Assembly (NCBI RefSeq): GCF_015291745.1
Contig: NZ_CP030059.1
Location: forward strand, 5,421,501-5,485,500
Direction: 5' to 3'
From: Bradyrhizobium sp. CCBAU 53351
GTDB lineage: Bacteria > Pseudomonadota > Alphaproteobacteria > Rhizobiales > Xanthobacteraceae
DNA: 64,000 bases
The notes under the pieces: generated by a model
The model's input: the letters and a program-made list of their open reading frames with translations, nothing else
Told to the model about the DNA's origin: nothing
The model's database searches: none
Made by a program: the position numbers and the translations under genes
Part shown: positions 50,616 to 59,630 of the stretch, piece by piece
How the letters are laid out: every line of letters starts with the position of its first letter
How positions within the stretch are numbered: the first letter of the stretch is position 1

Positions 50616-53335
50616 GCTTCGAGATCAACGGCAAGACATTTGCGCAGGCGCCGCGCGCCGGCCAATGCCTGCGCACGTTCCTGCGCGAGCTCGGCCATTT
50701 CGGCGTGAAAAAGGGCTGCGATGCCGGTGACTGCGGCGCCTGCACCGTGCTGCTCGACGGCGAGCCGGTGCACAGCTGCCTGATCCCGGCATTCCGCGCC
50801 GAGGGACGCCCCGTGACCACGATCGAAGGTCTTGGCGGCGACCACGGCCTGCATCCGATGCAGCAGGCCTTCCTCGATGCGCAGGGCTTTCAATGCGGCT
50901 TCTGCACCGCCGGTATGATCCTGACCTGCGCCTCGCTGAACCAGGCCCAGCGCACCGATCTCGGCGCGGCACTGAAGGGCAATATCTGCCGCTGCACCGG
51001 CTACCGCGCGATCGAGGATGCATTGCTTGGCAGGACCAATGTCGAGGCGAGCGTCGGGCCCGGCGCCGCCTTCAGCCGCAGCCTGCCGGCCCCGGCAGGC
51101 CCCGACATCGTCCGTGGTGCTGCGCGCTACACGTTCGACACAGCGATCGGCGGCCTGCTCCACGTCAAGCTGGTGCGGTCGCCTCATGCTCACGCCAGGA
51201 TCGTCGCGATCGACAAATCGGAGGCACTGAAGGTTCCGGGCGTGCACGCGGTGCTCACGCACGACGACGCGCCACCGGTGCTGATCTCGACCGCGCGGCA
51301 CGAGATGGATTGGATGGACCCCGAGGACACCCGCATCCTCGACGACGTCGTCCGCTTCATCGGACAGCGCGTTGCCGCAATCGTTGCCGAGACCGAAGCC
51401 GCCACCGAGGAGGCGTGCCGGCGACTGGAGGTCGACTACGAGATTCTGCCCGCGCTGATCGACCCCGAGCAGGCGATGGCGGCGGGCGCGCCGATCATTC
51501 ACCCTGACCGCACCACCGCGAACCGCATCGCCGATCCCCAGCGTAACCTTGCGGCAGAGATTCATGGCGAGTTCGGCGATGTTGCCTCTGCGCTCGCCAC
51601 ATCGGCCGTTACCTATGAGGCAACGTTCCACAGTCATCGCGTGCAGCATGCAGCGCTGGAAACCCATGGCGGGCTCGCGTGGCTGGACGACGCAGGCGTG
51701 CTCAATGTCCGCACCTCGACGCAGGTGCCATTCCTGACCCGCCGCGCGCTGTCGGACATCTTCCAGCTTCCCATGGACAAGGTCCGCGTGTTCTGCGAGC
51801 GCGTCGGCGGTGGCTTTGGCGGCAAGCAGGAGATGTTCGTCGAGGATATTCTGGCGCTCGCCGCGCTGAAAACCGGACGGCCCGTGAAGCTGGAGTTCAC
51901 CCGCGAGGAGCAGTTCATCGCGACCTCGACGCGGCACCCGATGCGGGTGCACATCAAGGCCGGCGCCGATGCCGACGGCAAGCTCACCGCGCTGCAGCTC
52001 GATTTGCTCTCCAACACCGGCGCTTACGGCAATCACGCCGGGCCCGTGATGTTCCACGCCCTGGCGGAGTCCATCGCCGTCTACAATTGTCCGAACAAGC
52101 GGGTCGATGGTTTTGCGGTCTACACCAATACGGTGCCGGCGGGAGCGTTTCGCGGCTATGGCCTGCCGCAATCGCAGATCGCGATCGAGGCTGCGATCGA
52201 CGAGCTGGCGAAGCAGCTCGGCATCAGCCCCTACGAGATGCGCCGACGCAACATCGTCAGGCCCGGCGATCCCATGGTGTCGCCGCCGCCGTCCGAGTTT
52301 CACGACGTCGTCTACGGCTCCTACGGGCTCGATCAGTGCCTCGATCTCGTCGAGCGCGCCATGCAGGCCGATGGCGCGCAGCCCGACCTATCGCCGGAAT
52401 GGCTGATCGGCAACGGTATCGCGCTGACCATGATCGACTCCGCGCCGCCGGCCGGCCATCTCGCCGACGCCATGATCACGCTCAACGAGTACGGCGGCTT
52501 CGACCTCACCGTCGGCACCGCCGAGTTTGGCAATGGCACCAGCACGGTGCATCGGCAGATCGCGGCGACCACGCTTGCGACCACCGTCGACAAAATCGGC
52601 CTACGCCAGTCCGACACCGCCCATGGCGGCCACGACACCGGCGCCTATGGCAGCGCGGGCACTTTCGTCGCCGGCAAGGCGACGCATGCGGCCTCCATGC
52701 AGCTCGCAACCGAGCTGAAGGCGGCCGCCGCCGGCGCCTGGCTGTGCGACGTCGGGACCTGTGTGCTCGAGAACAATGCCGTCGTCAGCGGCGTGAAGCG
52801 CATGTCCTTTGCGGAGCTGGCGGAGCTCGGCCGCGAGCGCGGACGCATGTTCGCGGGCAACGGCAATTCCGGCGGCACGCCGCGCTCGGTCGGCTTCAAC
52901 GTGCAGGGTTTTCGCGTCGCCGTGAACCGGGGCACCGGCGAGCTCAGGATTCTCAGGAGCGTGCACGCCGCCGACGCGGGGGTCGTCGCCAATCCCATGC
53001 AGTGCCGCGGCCAGGTCGAAGGCGGCGTCGCCCAAGCGCTCGGCGCCGCACTCTACGAGGAGATGGTGATCGACGCGAACGGCCGCGTCATCAACGCGAA
53101 ATTCCGCGACTACCATTTGCCCTCTTTCGCCGACGTGCCGCGCACCGAGGTGTTCTTCGCCGAGACATCCGACACCGTCGGTCCCTTGGGGGCGAAGTCG
53201 ATGAGCGAGAGTCCGTACAATCCGGTCGCCGCCGCGCTCGGCAACGCCATTGCCGATGCCACCGGCATCCGCTTCACCGCGCCGCCGTTCAAGCCGGACC
53301 GGCTGTTTCCGGCGCTGCTCGACAAGTTTGGTTAG
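50612..53335 (+). CDS. Xanthine dehydrogenase/aldehyde oxidoreductase, [2Fe-2S] and Mo domains fused
   Basis: 907 residues from GTG 50612. N-terminal 2Fe-2S domains: Cys36, 41, 44, 56 (GCDAGDCGACTVLLDGEPVH) and Cys95, 98, 126, 128 (QCGFCTAGM; NICRCTGYRA). Molybdopterin domain from about 165: RGAARYTFDTAIGG, ERVGGGFGGKQEMFVEDILA, FRGYGLPQSQIAIEAAIDEL and PLGAKSMSESPYNPV with the likely active-site Glu at 866. Fe-S and Mo in one chain with FAD separate differs from the usual XdhA/XdhB split and recalls the D. gigas aldehyde oxidoreductase layout. In this locus, xanthine to urate is the expected reaction; no xdhC is nearby. Confidence 0.9.
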   Translation: MSFEINGKTFAQAPRAGQCLRTFLRELGHFGVKKGCDAGDCGACTVLLDGEPVHSCLIPAFRAEGRPVTTIEGLGGDHGLHPMQQAFLDAQGFQCGFCTAGMILTCASLNQAQRTDLGAALKGNICRCTGYRAIEDALLGRTNVEASVGPGAAFSRSLPAPAGPDIVRGAARYTFDTAIGGLLHVKLVRSPHAHARIVAIDKSEALKVPGVHAVLTHDDAPPVLISTARHEMDWMDPEDTRILDDVVRFIGQRVAAIVAETEAATEEACRRLEVDYEILPALIDPEQAMAAGAPIIHPDRTTANRIADPQRNLAAEIHGEFGDVASALATSAVTYEATFHSHRVQHAALETHGGLAWLDDAGVLNVRTSTQVPFLTRRALSDIFQLPMDKVRVFCERVGGGFGGKQEMFVEDILALAALKTGRPVKLEFTREEQFIATSTRHPMRVHIKAGADADGKLTALQLDLLSNTGAYGNHAGPVMFHALAESIAVYNCPNKRVDGFAVYTNTVPAGAFRGYGLPQSQIAIEAAIDELAKQLGISPYEMRRRNIVRPGDPMVSPPPSEFHDVVYGSYGLDQCLDLVERAMQADGAQPDLSPEWLIGNGIALTMIDSAPPAGHLADAMITLNEYGGFDLTVGTAEFGNGTSTVHRQIAATTLATTVDKIGLRQSDTAHGGHDTGAYGSAGTFVAGKATHAASMQLATELKAAAAGAWLCDVGTCVLENNAVVSGVKRMSFAELAELGRERGRMFAGNGNSGGTPRSVGFNVQGFRVAVNRGTGELRILRSVHAADAGVVANPMQCRGQVEGGVAQALGAALYEEMVIDANGRVINAKFRDYHLPSFADVPRTEVFFAETSDTVGPLGAKSMSESPYNPVAAALGNAIADATGIRFTAPPFKPDRLFPALLDKFG

Positions 53336-53357
53336 GAATGTTTCGGGGGATTCATCC

Positions 53358-54756
53358 ATGACCAGCGAAGTCCATCCCGTCGACGAGGTCCTGCCGGTCC
53401 CACGCCTCTTGGCGCTCGGGCTCCAGCACGTGCTGGTGATGTATGCCGGTGCGATCGCGGTGCCGCTGATCGTCGGACGCGCCTTGAAGCTGCCGCCGGA
53501 GGATGTCGCCTTCCTGATCAGCGCCGATTTGTTCGCCTGCGGGCTCGCGACGCTGGTGCAATGCATCGGCTTCCCCGGCGTCGGCATTCGCCTGCCCGTG
53601 ATGATGGGCGTGACATTCGCTTCGGTCGGTCCGATGCTGTCGATGGCGGCAGCGCCCGACATCGGCCTGCTCGGCATCTACGGCTCCGTCATCGCCGCAG
53701 GCCTGTTCGGCATCATCGTCGCACCGTTCGTCAGCCGGCTGCTGCCGCTTTTTCCTCCTGTCGTCACCGGCAGCATCATCCTGATCATCGGCATTTCCCT
53801 GATGCGCGTCGGCATCAACTGGGCCGGTGGCGGTCTGCCGACGCTCACCAGGACGGTCGACGGCGTGGCCGGCAGCTTTCCCAATCCGGCCTATGGACAG
53901 TTGCAGGGCCTCGGCATCTCGCTGTTCGTGCTGCTGTTCATTCTCGGCCTGATCAAATGGGGGGGCCGGCTTCCTCGCCAATGTCTCGGTGCTGCTCGGC
54001 ATCATCGCCGGCACCGTGCTCGCGAGCATTCTGGGCGTGATGCATTTCGACAAGGTCACCGCCGCCCCATGGGGCGCGCTCATCGTCCCGTTCCGCTTCG
54101 GCATGCCGCAATTCCATCTGGTGCCCGTTATCACCATGTGCGTCGTCATGATCGTGGTGATGATCGAATCGCTCGGCATGTTCCTCGCGCTCGGCGACAT
54201 CACCGGCAAGGCCGTCGGCCGCGAGGCGCTGAGCCGCGGCCTGCGTGCCGACGGTGTCGGCACGCTGCTCGGCGGCATCTTCAACACGTTCCCCTACACC
54301 TCGTTCTCGCAGAATGTCGGCCTCGTCTCGGTCACCGCCGTGCGCTCGCGCTGGGTGACCATCACCGGCGGCTGCATCATGCTGGTGCTCGGGCTGCTGC
54401 CGAAGCTCGCCGCACTGGTCGAGGCGGTGCCGCTGGTCGTGCTCGGCGGCGCAGGCCTCGTGATGTTCGGCATGGTGGCGGCCACAGGCGCGCGCATCCT
54501 CACCTCGGTCGATTTCCGCAACAACCGCTACAATCTCTTCATCGTTGCGATCTCGATCGGCTTCGGCCTGATCCCGCTCGCCGCCCCCGGCTTGTTCCGG
54601 AATTTGCCGCACGATCTCCAGCCGCTGCTGGAGTCCGGCATCCTGCTCTGCGCGATCGTCTCGGTGTTGCTGAATGCCTTCTTCAACGGCCTGAGCGGCG
54701 GCGCGGCCGCGGAGACGGACGCCGCGGCGATCGCCTCATCCGCGCAGCATGTTTAG
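53358..54756 (+). pseudogene. Uracil-xanthine permease family (NCS2) gene with frameshift
   Basis: Read from ATG 53358 (GGGGGATTCATCC before it) the first 200 codons encode an NCS2 permease (LALGLQHVLVMYAGAIAVPL; MMGVTFASVGPMLSMAAAPD). After LIKWGG the frame changes at a run of seven G (53959-53965); codons then continue in another frame (FLANVSVLLGIIAGTV) through EALSRGLRADGVGTLLGGIF and NTFPYTSFSQNVGLVSVTAV (the NCS2 signature) to the stop at 54756. One base too many or two too few interrupts the gene. The two halves together are full length. It could be a true mutation, a phase-variable site or a sequencing error. Confidence 0.88.
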
Positions 54757-55640
54757 CTGCCGCGATAGGTCGAATAGCTCCACGGCGTCACCAATAGCGG
54801 CACGTGATAGTGGCCTTCCGGCTCGCTGATCGCGAAGCGCAGCGGGATTTCGTCGAGGAAAGGCGGATCGGTGACCTGCACGTTGCGCTCGGCGTAATAT
54901 CCGGCAATGCTGAATCTGAGCTCGTAGCGGCCGATCGGCAACGGGCGGCCGCCGATCAGCGGCCGATCGGTGCGGCCATCCGCATTGGTGACCGCGCGCG
55001 CGATGACGCGGCTCTCCCCCAGCGTTGCGAGTTCCACGAGCTCGACCGGAATGCCGGCCGCAGGCCTGCCGATGTGATTGTCCAGCACATGCGTCGACAA
55101 CCGGCCATGCACCTTCAACCTGTCGTCGGCAATGACGAGCTGATCGAGCCGCAGTGCCGAGATGCGGCCGATCTCCTCGATCGCACGGCGCGTCTCGGTC
55201 TTGACGATGTTGCGCAGCCTGATCTCGAAATCGCGCAGCACAGAGTCCTTGGTGTGCCGGCGCACGCAGACGATATAGGGGAAGCCGAACTTGTCGCGGT
55301 AGGCGTTGTTGACGCGCTCGAACGCGGCATATTCGGCATCCGACAGCCGGTCGAGGCCGGCGCTGTTCTGCTCGTCGGTCGATTCCGCCGTGAGCCCTGC
55401 CGCGCGCTGGGTCTTGCTGGCGAGATCGGGATGCGCGCGGATCAGGGCCAGTTGCACCTCGGGCTCGGCGCTTTGGATCGCCCCCATCAGCGCCGTGTGC
55501 AACTGATTGATGCCGGCGAATGGCCGCCTGTCGGCGAGCTGCTCAGCGATCCACGGCGAATATTCCACGACGTTGGCAAGCGCGGCGACAAAGTCGGCCT
55601 TGGTGGCGGCATTGAGATCGGACAGAGAGATTTGCGACAT
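54753..55640 (-). CDS. Bifunctional OHCU decarboxylase / 5-hydroxyisourate hydrolase
   Basis: 295 residues. N-terminal half is OHCU decarboxylase: LNAATKADFVAALANVVEYS, IRAHPDLASKTQRAAGLTAE (the His-Pro-Asp-Leu motif), NNAYRDKFGFPYIVCVRRHT. The C-terminal half, from about 175, is the transthyretin-like HIU hydrolase: LSTHVLDNHIGRPAAGIPVE (His and Arg), with the terminal YSTYRGS signature. The reactions are HIU to OHCU to S-allantoin, after urate oxidase. Both active sites look complete. Converges with the permease gene (4-base overlap). First gene at the 3' end of the minus-strand group 54753-56993. Confidence 0.92.
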   Translation of the reverse strand: MSQISLSDLNAATKADFVAALANVVEYSPWIAEQLADRRPFAGINQLHTALMGAIQSAEPEVQLALIRAHPDLASKTQRAAGLTAESTDEQNSAGLDRLSDAEYAAFERVNNAYRDKFGFPYIVCVRRHTKDSVLRDFEIRLRNIVKTETRRAIEEIGRISALRLDQLVIADDRLKVHGRLSTHVLDNHIGRPAAGIPVELVELATLGESRVIARAVTNADGRTDRPLIGGRPLPIGRYELRFSIAGYYAERNVQVTDPPFLDEIPLRFAISEPEGHYHVPLLVTPWSYSTYRGS

Positions 55641-55642
55641 GA

Positions 55643-56578
55643 TCAGCCGATCTCAAATGCGTCGGCGGCAAGATGCGCGTGCCTGGCGTGCCAGTGCTGC
55701 GCGATCTGTAATCGCGTCGGTACCCAGACACGCTCGTGCTTGCCGATATAGTCGAGGAAGCGGATCAAGCCCGCAGCGCGGCCGGGCCGGCCGGCGATGC
55801 GGCAGTGCAGGCCGACCGACATCATCTTCGGCGCGGTCTGCCCCTCGGCATAGAGCACGTCGAAGGCGTCCTTGAGGTAGGTAAAAAACTGCTCACCTTC
55901 GGCAAAGCCCTGCGGGTTGATGAACCGCATGTCGTTGGCGTCAAGCGTATAGGGAATGACGAGCTGCTTGCCGTTCGCGCCCTTGATCCAGTAGGGTAGA
56001 TCGTCGGCGTAGGAGTCGCAGAGATAGAGGAAACCGCCCTCCTCCATCAACAGGCGGTTGGTGTTGATCGAGGAACGTCCGGTGTACCAGCCGAGCGGTC
56101 GCGTGCCGGTGGCTTCGGTATGGACGCGGATCGCCTCCGCGATCTCGGCGCGCTCCTGCGCCTCGGTCATGTCCTTGTGCTCGATCCATTTCAGGCTGTG
56201 GCTGGCGATGTCCCAACCCGCCTCGTTCATCGCAGCAACGATCTCGGGGTTGCGCTTCAGAGCAGTGGCGACGCCGAACACCGTGGTCGGCCAGTTGCGC
56301 TCGCCGAACATCCGCCACAGCCGCCAGAAGCCGGCGCGCGAGCCGTATTCGAACATCGATTCGATATTGGCGTGGCGCTGGCCGGGCCACGGCTGGGCGC
56401 CGAGCACGTCGGACAGGAACGCTTCCGAGGCGCGGTCGCCATGCAGGATGTTGTTCTCGCCGCCCTCCTCGAAATTGACGACGAACTGCACCGCGATGCG
56501 GGCATCATCGGGCCATTCCGGGTGCGGCGGGTTGCGGCCGTAGCCGAGGAGATCGCGCGGGTAATTGGTATCGGTCAA
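55643..56578 (-). CDS. puuE: Allantoinase, PuuE (polysaccharide-deacetylase-like) type
   Basis: 311 residues from TTG 56578, chosen because GAGGAAGTCTGAC precedes it and the conserved start TDTNYPRDLLGYGRNPPHPE follows. Polysaccharide-deacetylase fold: IAVQFVVNFEEGGENNILHG, WDIASHSLKWIEHKDMTEAQ, and MMSVGLHCRIAGRPGRAAGL. The PuuE branch acts on (S)-allantoin, giving allantoate, without the metal-binding set of classical amidohydrolase allantoinases. Ends two bases before the bifunctional gene, so co-transcribed. Confidence 0.92.
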   Translation of the reverse strand: MTDTNYPRDLLGYGRNPPHPEWPDDARIAVQFVVNFEEGGENNILHGDRASEAFLSDVLGAQPWPGQRHANIESMFEYGSRAGFWRLWRMFGERNWPTTVFGVATALKRNPEIVAAMNEAGWDIASHSLKWIEHKDMTEAQERAEIAEAIRVHTEATGTRPLGWYTGRSSINTNRLLMEEGGFLYLCDSYADDLPYWIKGANGKQLVIPYTLDANDMRFINPQGFAEGEQFFTYLKDAFDVLYAEGQTAPKMMSVGLHCRIAGRPGRAAGLIRFLDYIGKHERVWVPTRLQIAQHWHARHAHLAADAFEIG

Positions 56579-56579
56579 G

Positions 56580-56993
56580 TCAGACTTCCTCGAAGCGGAT
56601 CGGCAGGGCGCCCTTCCACAGCACGCTCTTGCCCAGTGTTGCGAGATTCTCAAGGCCAGAGGTCAGCGTGATGAAATGGTTGCCGGCGAGCTGTCCCATC
56701 TTGCTCGCGAAACGCACGCCACCATAGGCCAGCAGGATCTCGGTCTCGCTGATGCCGCCGGGATAGAGGATGATATGGCCGGGCGCGGGATAGCTGGTGG
56801 GATTCTCGTAGCCGACGCCGAAATCGAGATCGCCGAGCGGCATCCACACGGCTTCGCCGCTCCAGCGCACGTGAATGATGTGGCTTTCGAACGGCAACGA
56901 CTTGCGAAAGGCGGCGACCGTCTTGGGTGCCAGCTGCTCCTCGAAGCGGGCGTCGAAGCTGAATTCGCCGGCGCGGATAACGAGTTTGCTCAT
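56580..56993 (-). CDS. DUF3830 family protein
   Basis: 137 residues from ATG 56993 with AGAGAGACGCG. MSKLVIRAGEFSFDARFEEQ, LAPKTVAAFRKSLPFESHII, HVRWSGEAVWMPLGDLDFGV, NPTSYPAPGHIILYPGGISE, AYGGVRFASKMGQLAGNHFI. Cyclophilin-like fold predicted for the family; role unknown. It is the first gene of the allantoin cluster and its stop precedes puuE by one base, so an accessory part in ureide metabolism is likely. Confidence 0.85.
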   Translation of the reverse strand: MSKLVIRAGEFSFDARFEEQLAPKTVAAFRKSLPFESHIIHVRWSGEAVWMPLGDLDFGVGYENPTSYPAPGHIILYPGGISETEILLAYGGVRFASKMGQLAGNHFITLTSGLENLATLGKSVLWKGALPIRFEEV

Positions 56994-57081
56994 CGCGTCT
57001 CTCTGGCTCGGGCCGGGTGGCCCCCGGGAAACGCTCAAGCAAGAGCACTCCCGCCCGCTTCGCGCAAGTGGCCCGGTCGCA

Positions 57082-57357
57082 TCACCTGCGGTCGTAGGAC
57101 CAGCCGAAAATGCCGCTCCGCCTGACCTCCGGCTCGGCCGCTGCCTGCGCCGGCGTCTCCTTCAGTTCCGCCTGCGGCGGCGGTGCGGGCGGTGTCGGCA
57201 GGGTCTCGCATTTCATCGAATACACCAGCTTGCCATCCGCGGTCCGCCCGATCGGGGCACAGGGATCGGGATGCGCCGCATTGGTCTTCGGCGTCATCTT
57301 GACTTGCGCCGCCACCGGCGAGGCCAGCAGCAGCAGGACCAGCAGATATCTCGACAT
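57082..57357 (-). CDS. Exported small hypothetical protein (91 aa)
   Basis: ATG 57357 with GGCGACAACG. Signal peptide (MSRYLLVLLLLASPVAAQ), then NAAHPDPCAPIGRTADGKLV, YSMKCETLPTPPAPPPQAEL and a basic end. Two cysteines may pair. Found in rhizobia as short periplasmic proteins; function unknown. Confidence 0.7.
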   Translation of the reverse strand: MSRYLLVLLLLASPVAAQVKMTPKTNAAHPDPCAPIGRTADGKLVYSMKCETLPTPPAPPPQAELKETPAQAAAEPEVRRSGIFGWSYDRR

Positions 57358-58619
57358 CGTTGTCGCCTGGAAGCTTAATTGATGCATTGAACCGGATTGC
57401 GGCCGGCAAGTCCATCGGCGCTAGTGGGCATGATTGCCGAATATTTGACCGGCGTGTGCCGGCGGGCTTCGCATCGGATGACAGGGGCGGAACGAAAGAG
57501 CAGGACGCAGCACGTCATCTCGTGTCCCGGCTCTGCAGCGCATCGCAAGGGCGCTGCGCTGCGTCCGGGGCACGCGAATGGAGTGTGAGGCACTCTCTCC
57601 ACGTCATTGCGAGAAGCTCGCGACAAGATTGCCGAGCAATTTTGCGCTGATGCGACGAAGCAATCCAGAATCCCTCCGCGGATGGATTTCCGGATGCTTC
57701 GCTCCGCTCGCGATGACGGAGGATGACGCGACGGCATCGCTCTCCCCGCCCTACGAAATCCCCGTGCGTGGCACGCAGTTCAGATTGCAGACACACCTTC
57801 GCAGCCTCGCGGCTGATTTCGCCCGAGCTTTGCTTCATCTTCGCACCCTCAAATCCAAGAGGGCACAGGGAAGGCCGGGTGCCGACAGACACCCGCGGTC
57901 CGCTGCGCGAATTGCACGCGCACGCAGAAAACCGCACAGCAGCATACAGGTGGTGCCGATCACTCGGCCTTCCCTGCGCGGTGGTCGGACGGCTTATGCC
58001 GTGCTCTCCCGGGAGCCGAACTTTCCTTTGGCCTCCCTCGCCGTTCGAATTGACGATGCCGTCCACCCGGTTGGGCTCGCGCGCATCTTCGATCCGGCTT
58101 GACCGTAGCAACGACGGCCAGGACCACACGGTTTTGCCGTACGCACGGCCCGCCATGTCGCCGCAGTATTTCCAACCCCGTCGACGGAGCTGCGAAACTT
58201 ACAGGCGAGACGAAGCCTAGCAGCGCCGTTCGTCTGCACGCGGCCGCGAGCTCACAGGGACTACCCGCCCTGCCCGCACCTCTCACGCCGACGCTGCCGC
58301 GTCCACCGCAAACCCGGCTCGCGATCAAGACGACCTCGAGATCGCCCCTCTTGGTGAGCCGGGATGGCCGACACATACGCCAAAACCGAATTTCGGTAAA
58401 GTGGAATGTTTTTAGCGAGACGGATTGACCGAGGGCGACACAGGCCAACCTCCCCCGCTCGGTCATCCCTCAAGGCCCGCCGAAGAGGCGAGCACATCCA
58501 GCGGCAGCGGCTCTGCCGTCACGCGGGGGTGACGGCGATGGAGTCGCTCATTGTCTCTCGGATTGCGCCGGGCGGCACTTCGCGCCGACCCGTTGGCTTC
58601 ATCCGGACGAAACGACCGT
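57358..58619. other. Long intergenic region of repeat-like DNA
   Basis: About 1.26 kb without a supported gene. It contains: a CGGCTCTGCAGCGC... motif (about 57528-57560); a palindromic element at about 57604-57720 with arms CGAAGCAATCCAGAAT and ATTTCCGGATGCTTCG (57656-57701); and a block from about 57730 to 58440 of a type I recall from many Bradyrhizobium intergenic regions. Long frames here have random-looking composition and no ribosome site. Confidence 0.6.
57730..58440. repeat. Large dispersed intergenic repeat-like block
   Basis: The block runs from GAAATCCCCGTGCGTGGC to AATTTCGGTAAAGTGGAATG. Its text, including the stretch CAGGACCACACGGTTTTGCC, resembles a family I remember as repeated across Bradyrhizobium and Rhodopseudomonas genomes. 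That recall was not checked against data. No coding function; origin unknown. Confidence 0.5.
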
Positions 58620-59027
58620 CTAATATGGCTGGTAGCCGTAGCCCGGGTCGTAATAGAGACCGCCACCGCCGCCGTAATAGCCTGGGCCGCCGTAGTAACG
58701 GCGCGGGCCGTAATAGCGGTTCTCGTAATACTCCTGGCGCCGGCTCTCGGCGATGGCGCCTCCGATCACCCCCGCAGCAAGGCCCATGAAGGCGAGACCG
58801 GCGGCGTTCGGCCCGCGTCGATAATAATGGTGACGCCGGGCTGCGCTGAAATCGGTGACGTCGGAGGAAGCTTGGGCTGCCGCTGCAGCCTTTGCGGACA
58901 CCGCCGGGGCCGACCCCTGGGACGCCGCGGCCGAGGGCGACGCAGAGGCTGCGAGCAGCGCCACGCCTGCGAGCGCGGCCAGGACCGTGTTGCGGCCGGC
59001 TGCGGATCTCTTCGGTCCATCACTCAT
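58620..59027 (-). CDS. Exported Gly/Tyr-rich protein (135 aa)
   Basis: ATG 59027 with GAGGAAGATCAAG. Signal-like segment (TVLAALAGVALLAASASPSA), Ala/Ser region, HHYYRRGPNAAGLAFMGLAA with a glycine-rich helix, then a Tyr/Gly/Arg tail (YYENRYYGPRRYYGGPGYYG, GYGYQPY). Similar short exported Gly/Tyr proteins are common in rhizobia, sometimes surface or stress related. Function unknown. Confidence 0.75.
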   Translation of the reverse strand: MSDGPKRSAAGRNTVLAALAGVALLAASASPSAAASQGSAPAVSAKAAAAAQASSDVTDFSAARRHHYYRRGPNAAGLAFMGLAAGVIGGAIAESRRQEYYENRYYGPRRYYGGPGYYGGGGGLYYDPGYGYQPY

Positions 59028-59318
59028 CTTGATCTTCCTCTGTTCTGGCTCAAAAAATAGATAAGCAAACAGTATGTAACGCACAAACCACTGAAATGGT
59101 TTCCTGATCGCGGCAATCCGCCACGCTTTGAACGATTGTAAATCGAACGGTCGCATCCCAGCTTGCGCCCTCCAACCTGAGCGGATAATGAACAGCCGCG
59201 CCGTTTTTCGGTCGCCGTAAGCGTTTCACGTGAACCAACGCATCAACCGACGCCGTCGGGATCGATGCCATTTTATGGGTTCAACGTGACTGACGCGTCC
59301 TTTTCCAAGAGAAATCAG

Positions 59319-59576
59319 ATGATTGTGGTTCGCAAACTGCCGGCGCGCTATGCGCCGATCGTGATGCCATTCGTGCTGTCCATCCTCATGACGGCCGTGG
59401 TGTCGGTCATTTCGACGCTTCGGAGCCTGGGAGCAACGCCGGCCTTCCTCGCGACCTGGCCGGGCGCCTGGGCGCTATCCTGGCTGGTCGCCTTTCCGAC
59501 GCTGCTCGTGGTGCTACCGATGGTCCGGCGGATCGTGACGCTCCTTGTCGCGTCTCCGCCCCAACCAGGGCGGTAA
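59319..59576 (+). CDS. DUF2798 family membrane protein (85 aa)
   Basis: ATG 59319 after AAGAGAAATCAG. VRKLPARYAPIVMPFVLSIL, VSVISTLRSLGATPAFLATW, WLVAFPTLLVVLPMVRRIVT: two membrane helices with the conserved P-x-x-x-S...W-x-x-x-x-x-x-x-F-P pattern of DUF2798. Inner-membrane; function unknown. Longer frame from 59265 has no support. Confidence 0.8.
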   Translation: MIVVRKLPARYAPIVMPFVLSILMTAVVSVISTLRSLGATPAFLATWPGAWALSWLVAFPTLLVVLPMVRRIVTLLVASPPQPGR

Positions 59577-59630
59577 TGGCGTGGACGGCGGCGCATGGAG
59601 CCGCCCTCCCGCACCCATGGTTCTGTGATC

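Noticed and set aside
50498..52303. 601-residue minus-strand frame
   Set aside because: Antisense to the xanthine dehydrogenase genes; no domain.
57515..58220. Overlapping frames of 165-213 residues in the repeat region
   Set aside because: They cross repeat elements, lack ribosome sites and look like frames I recall from annotated repeat copies rather than genes.
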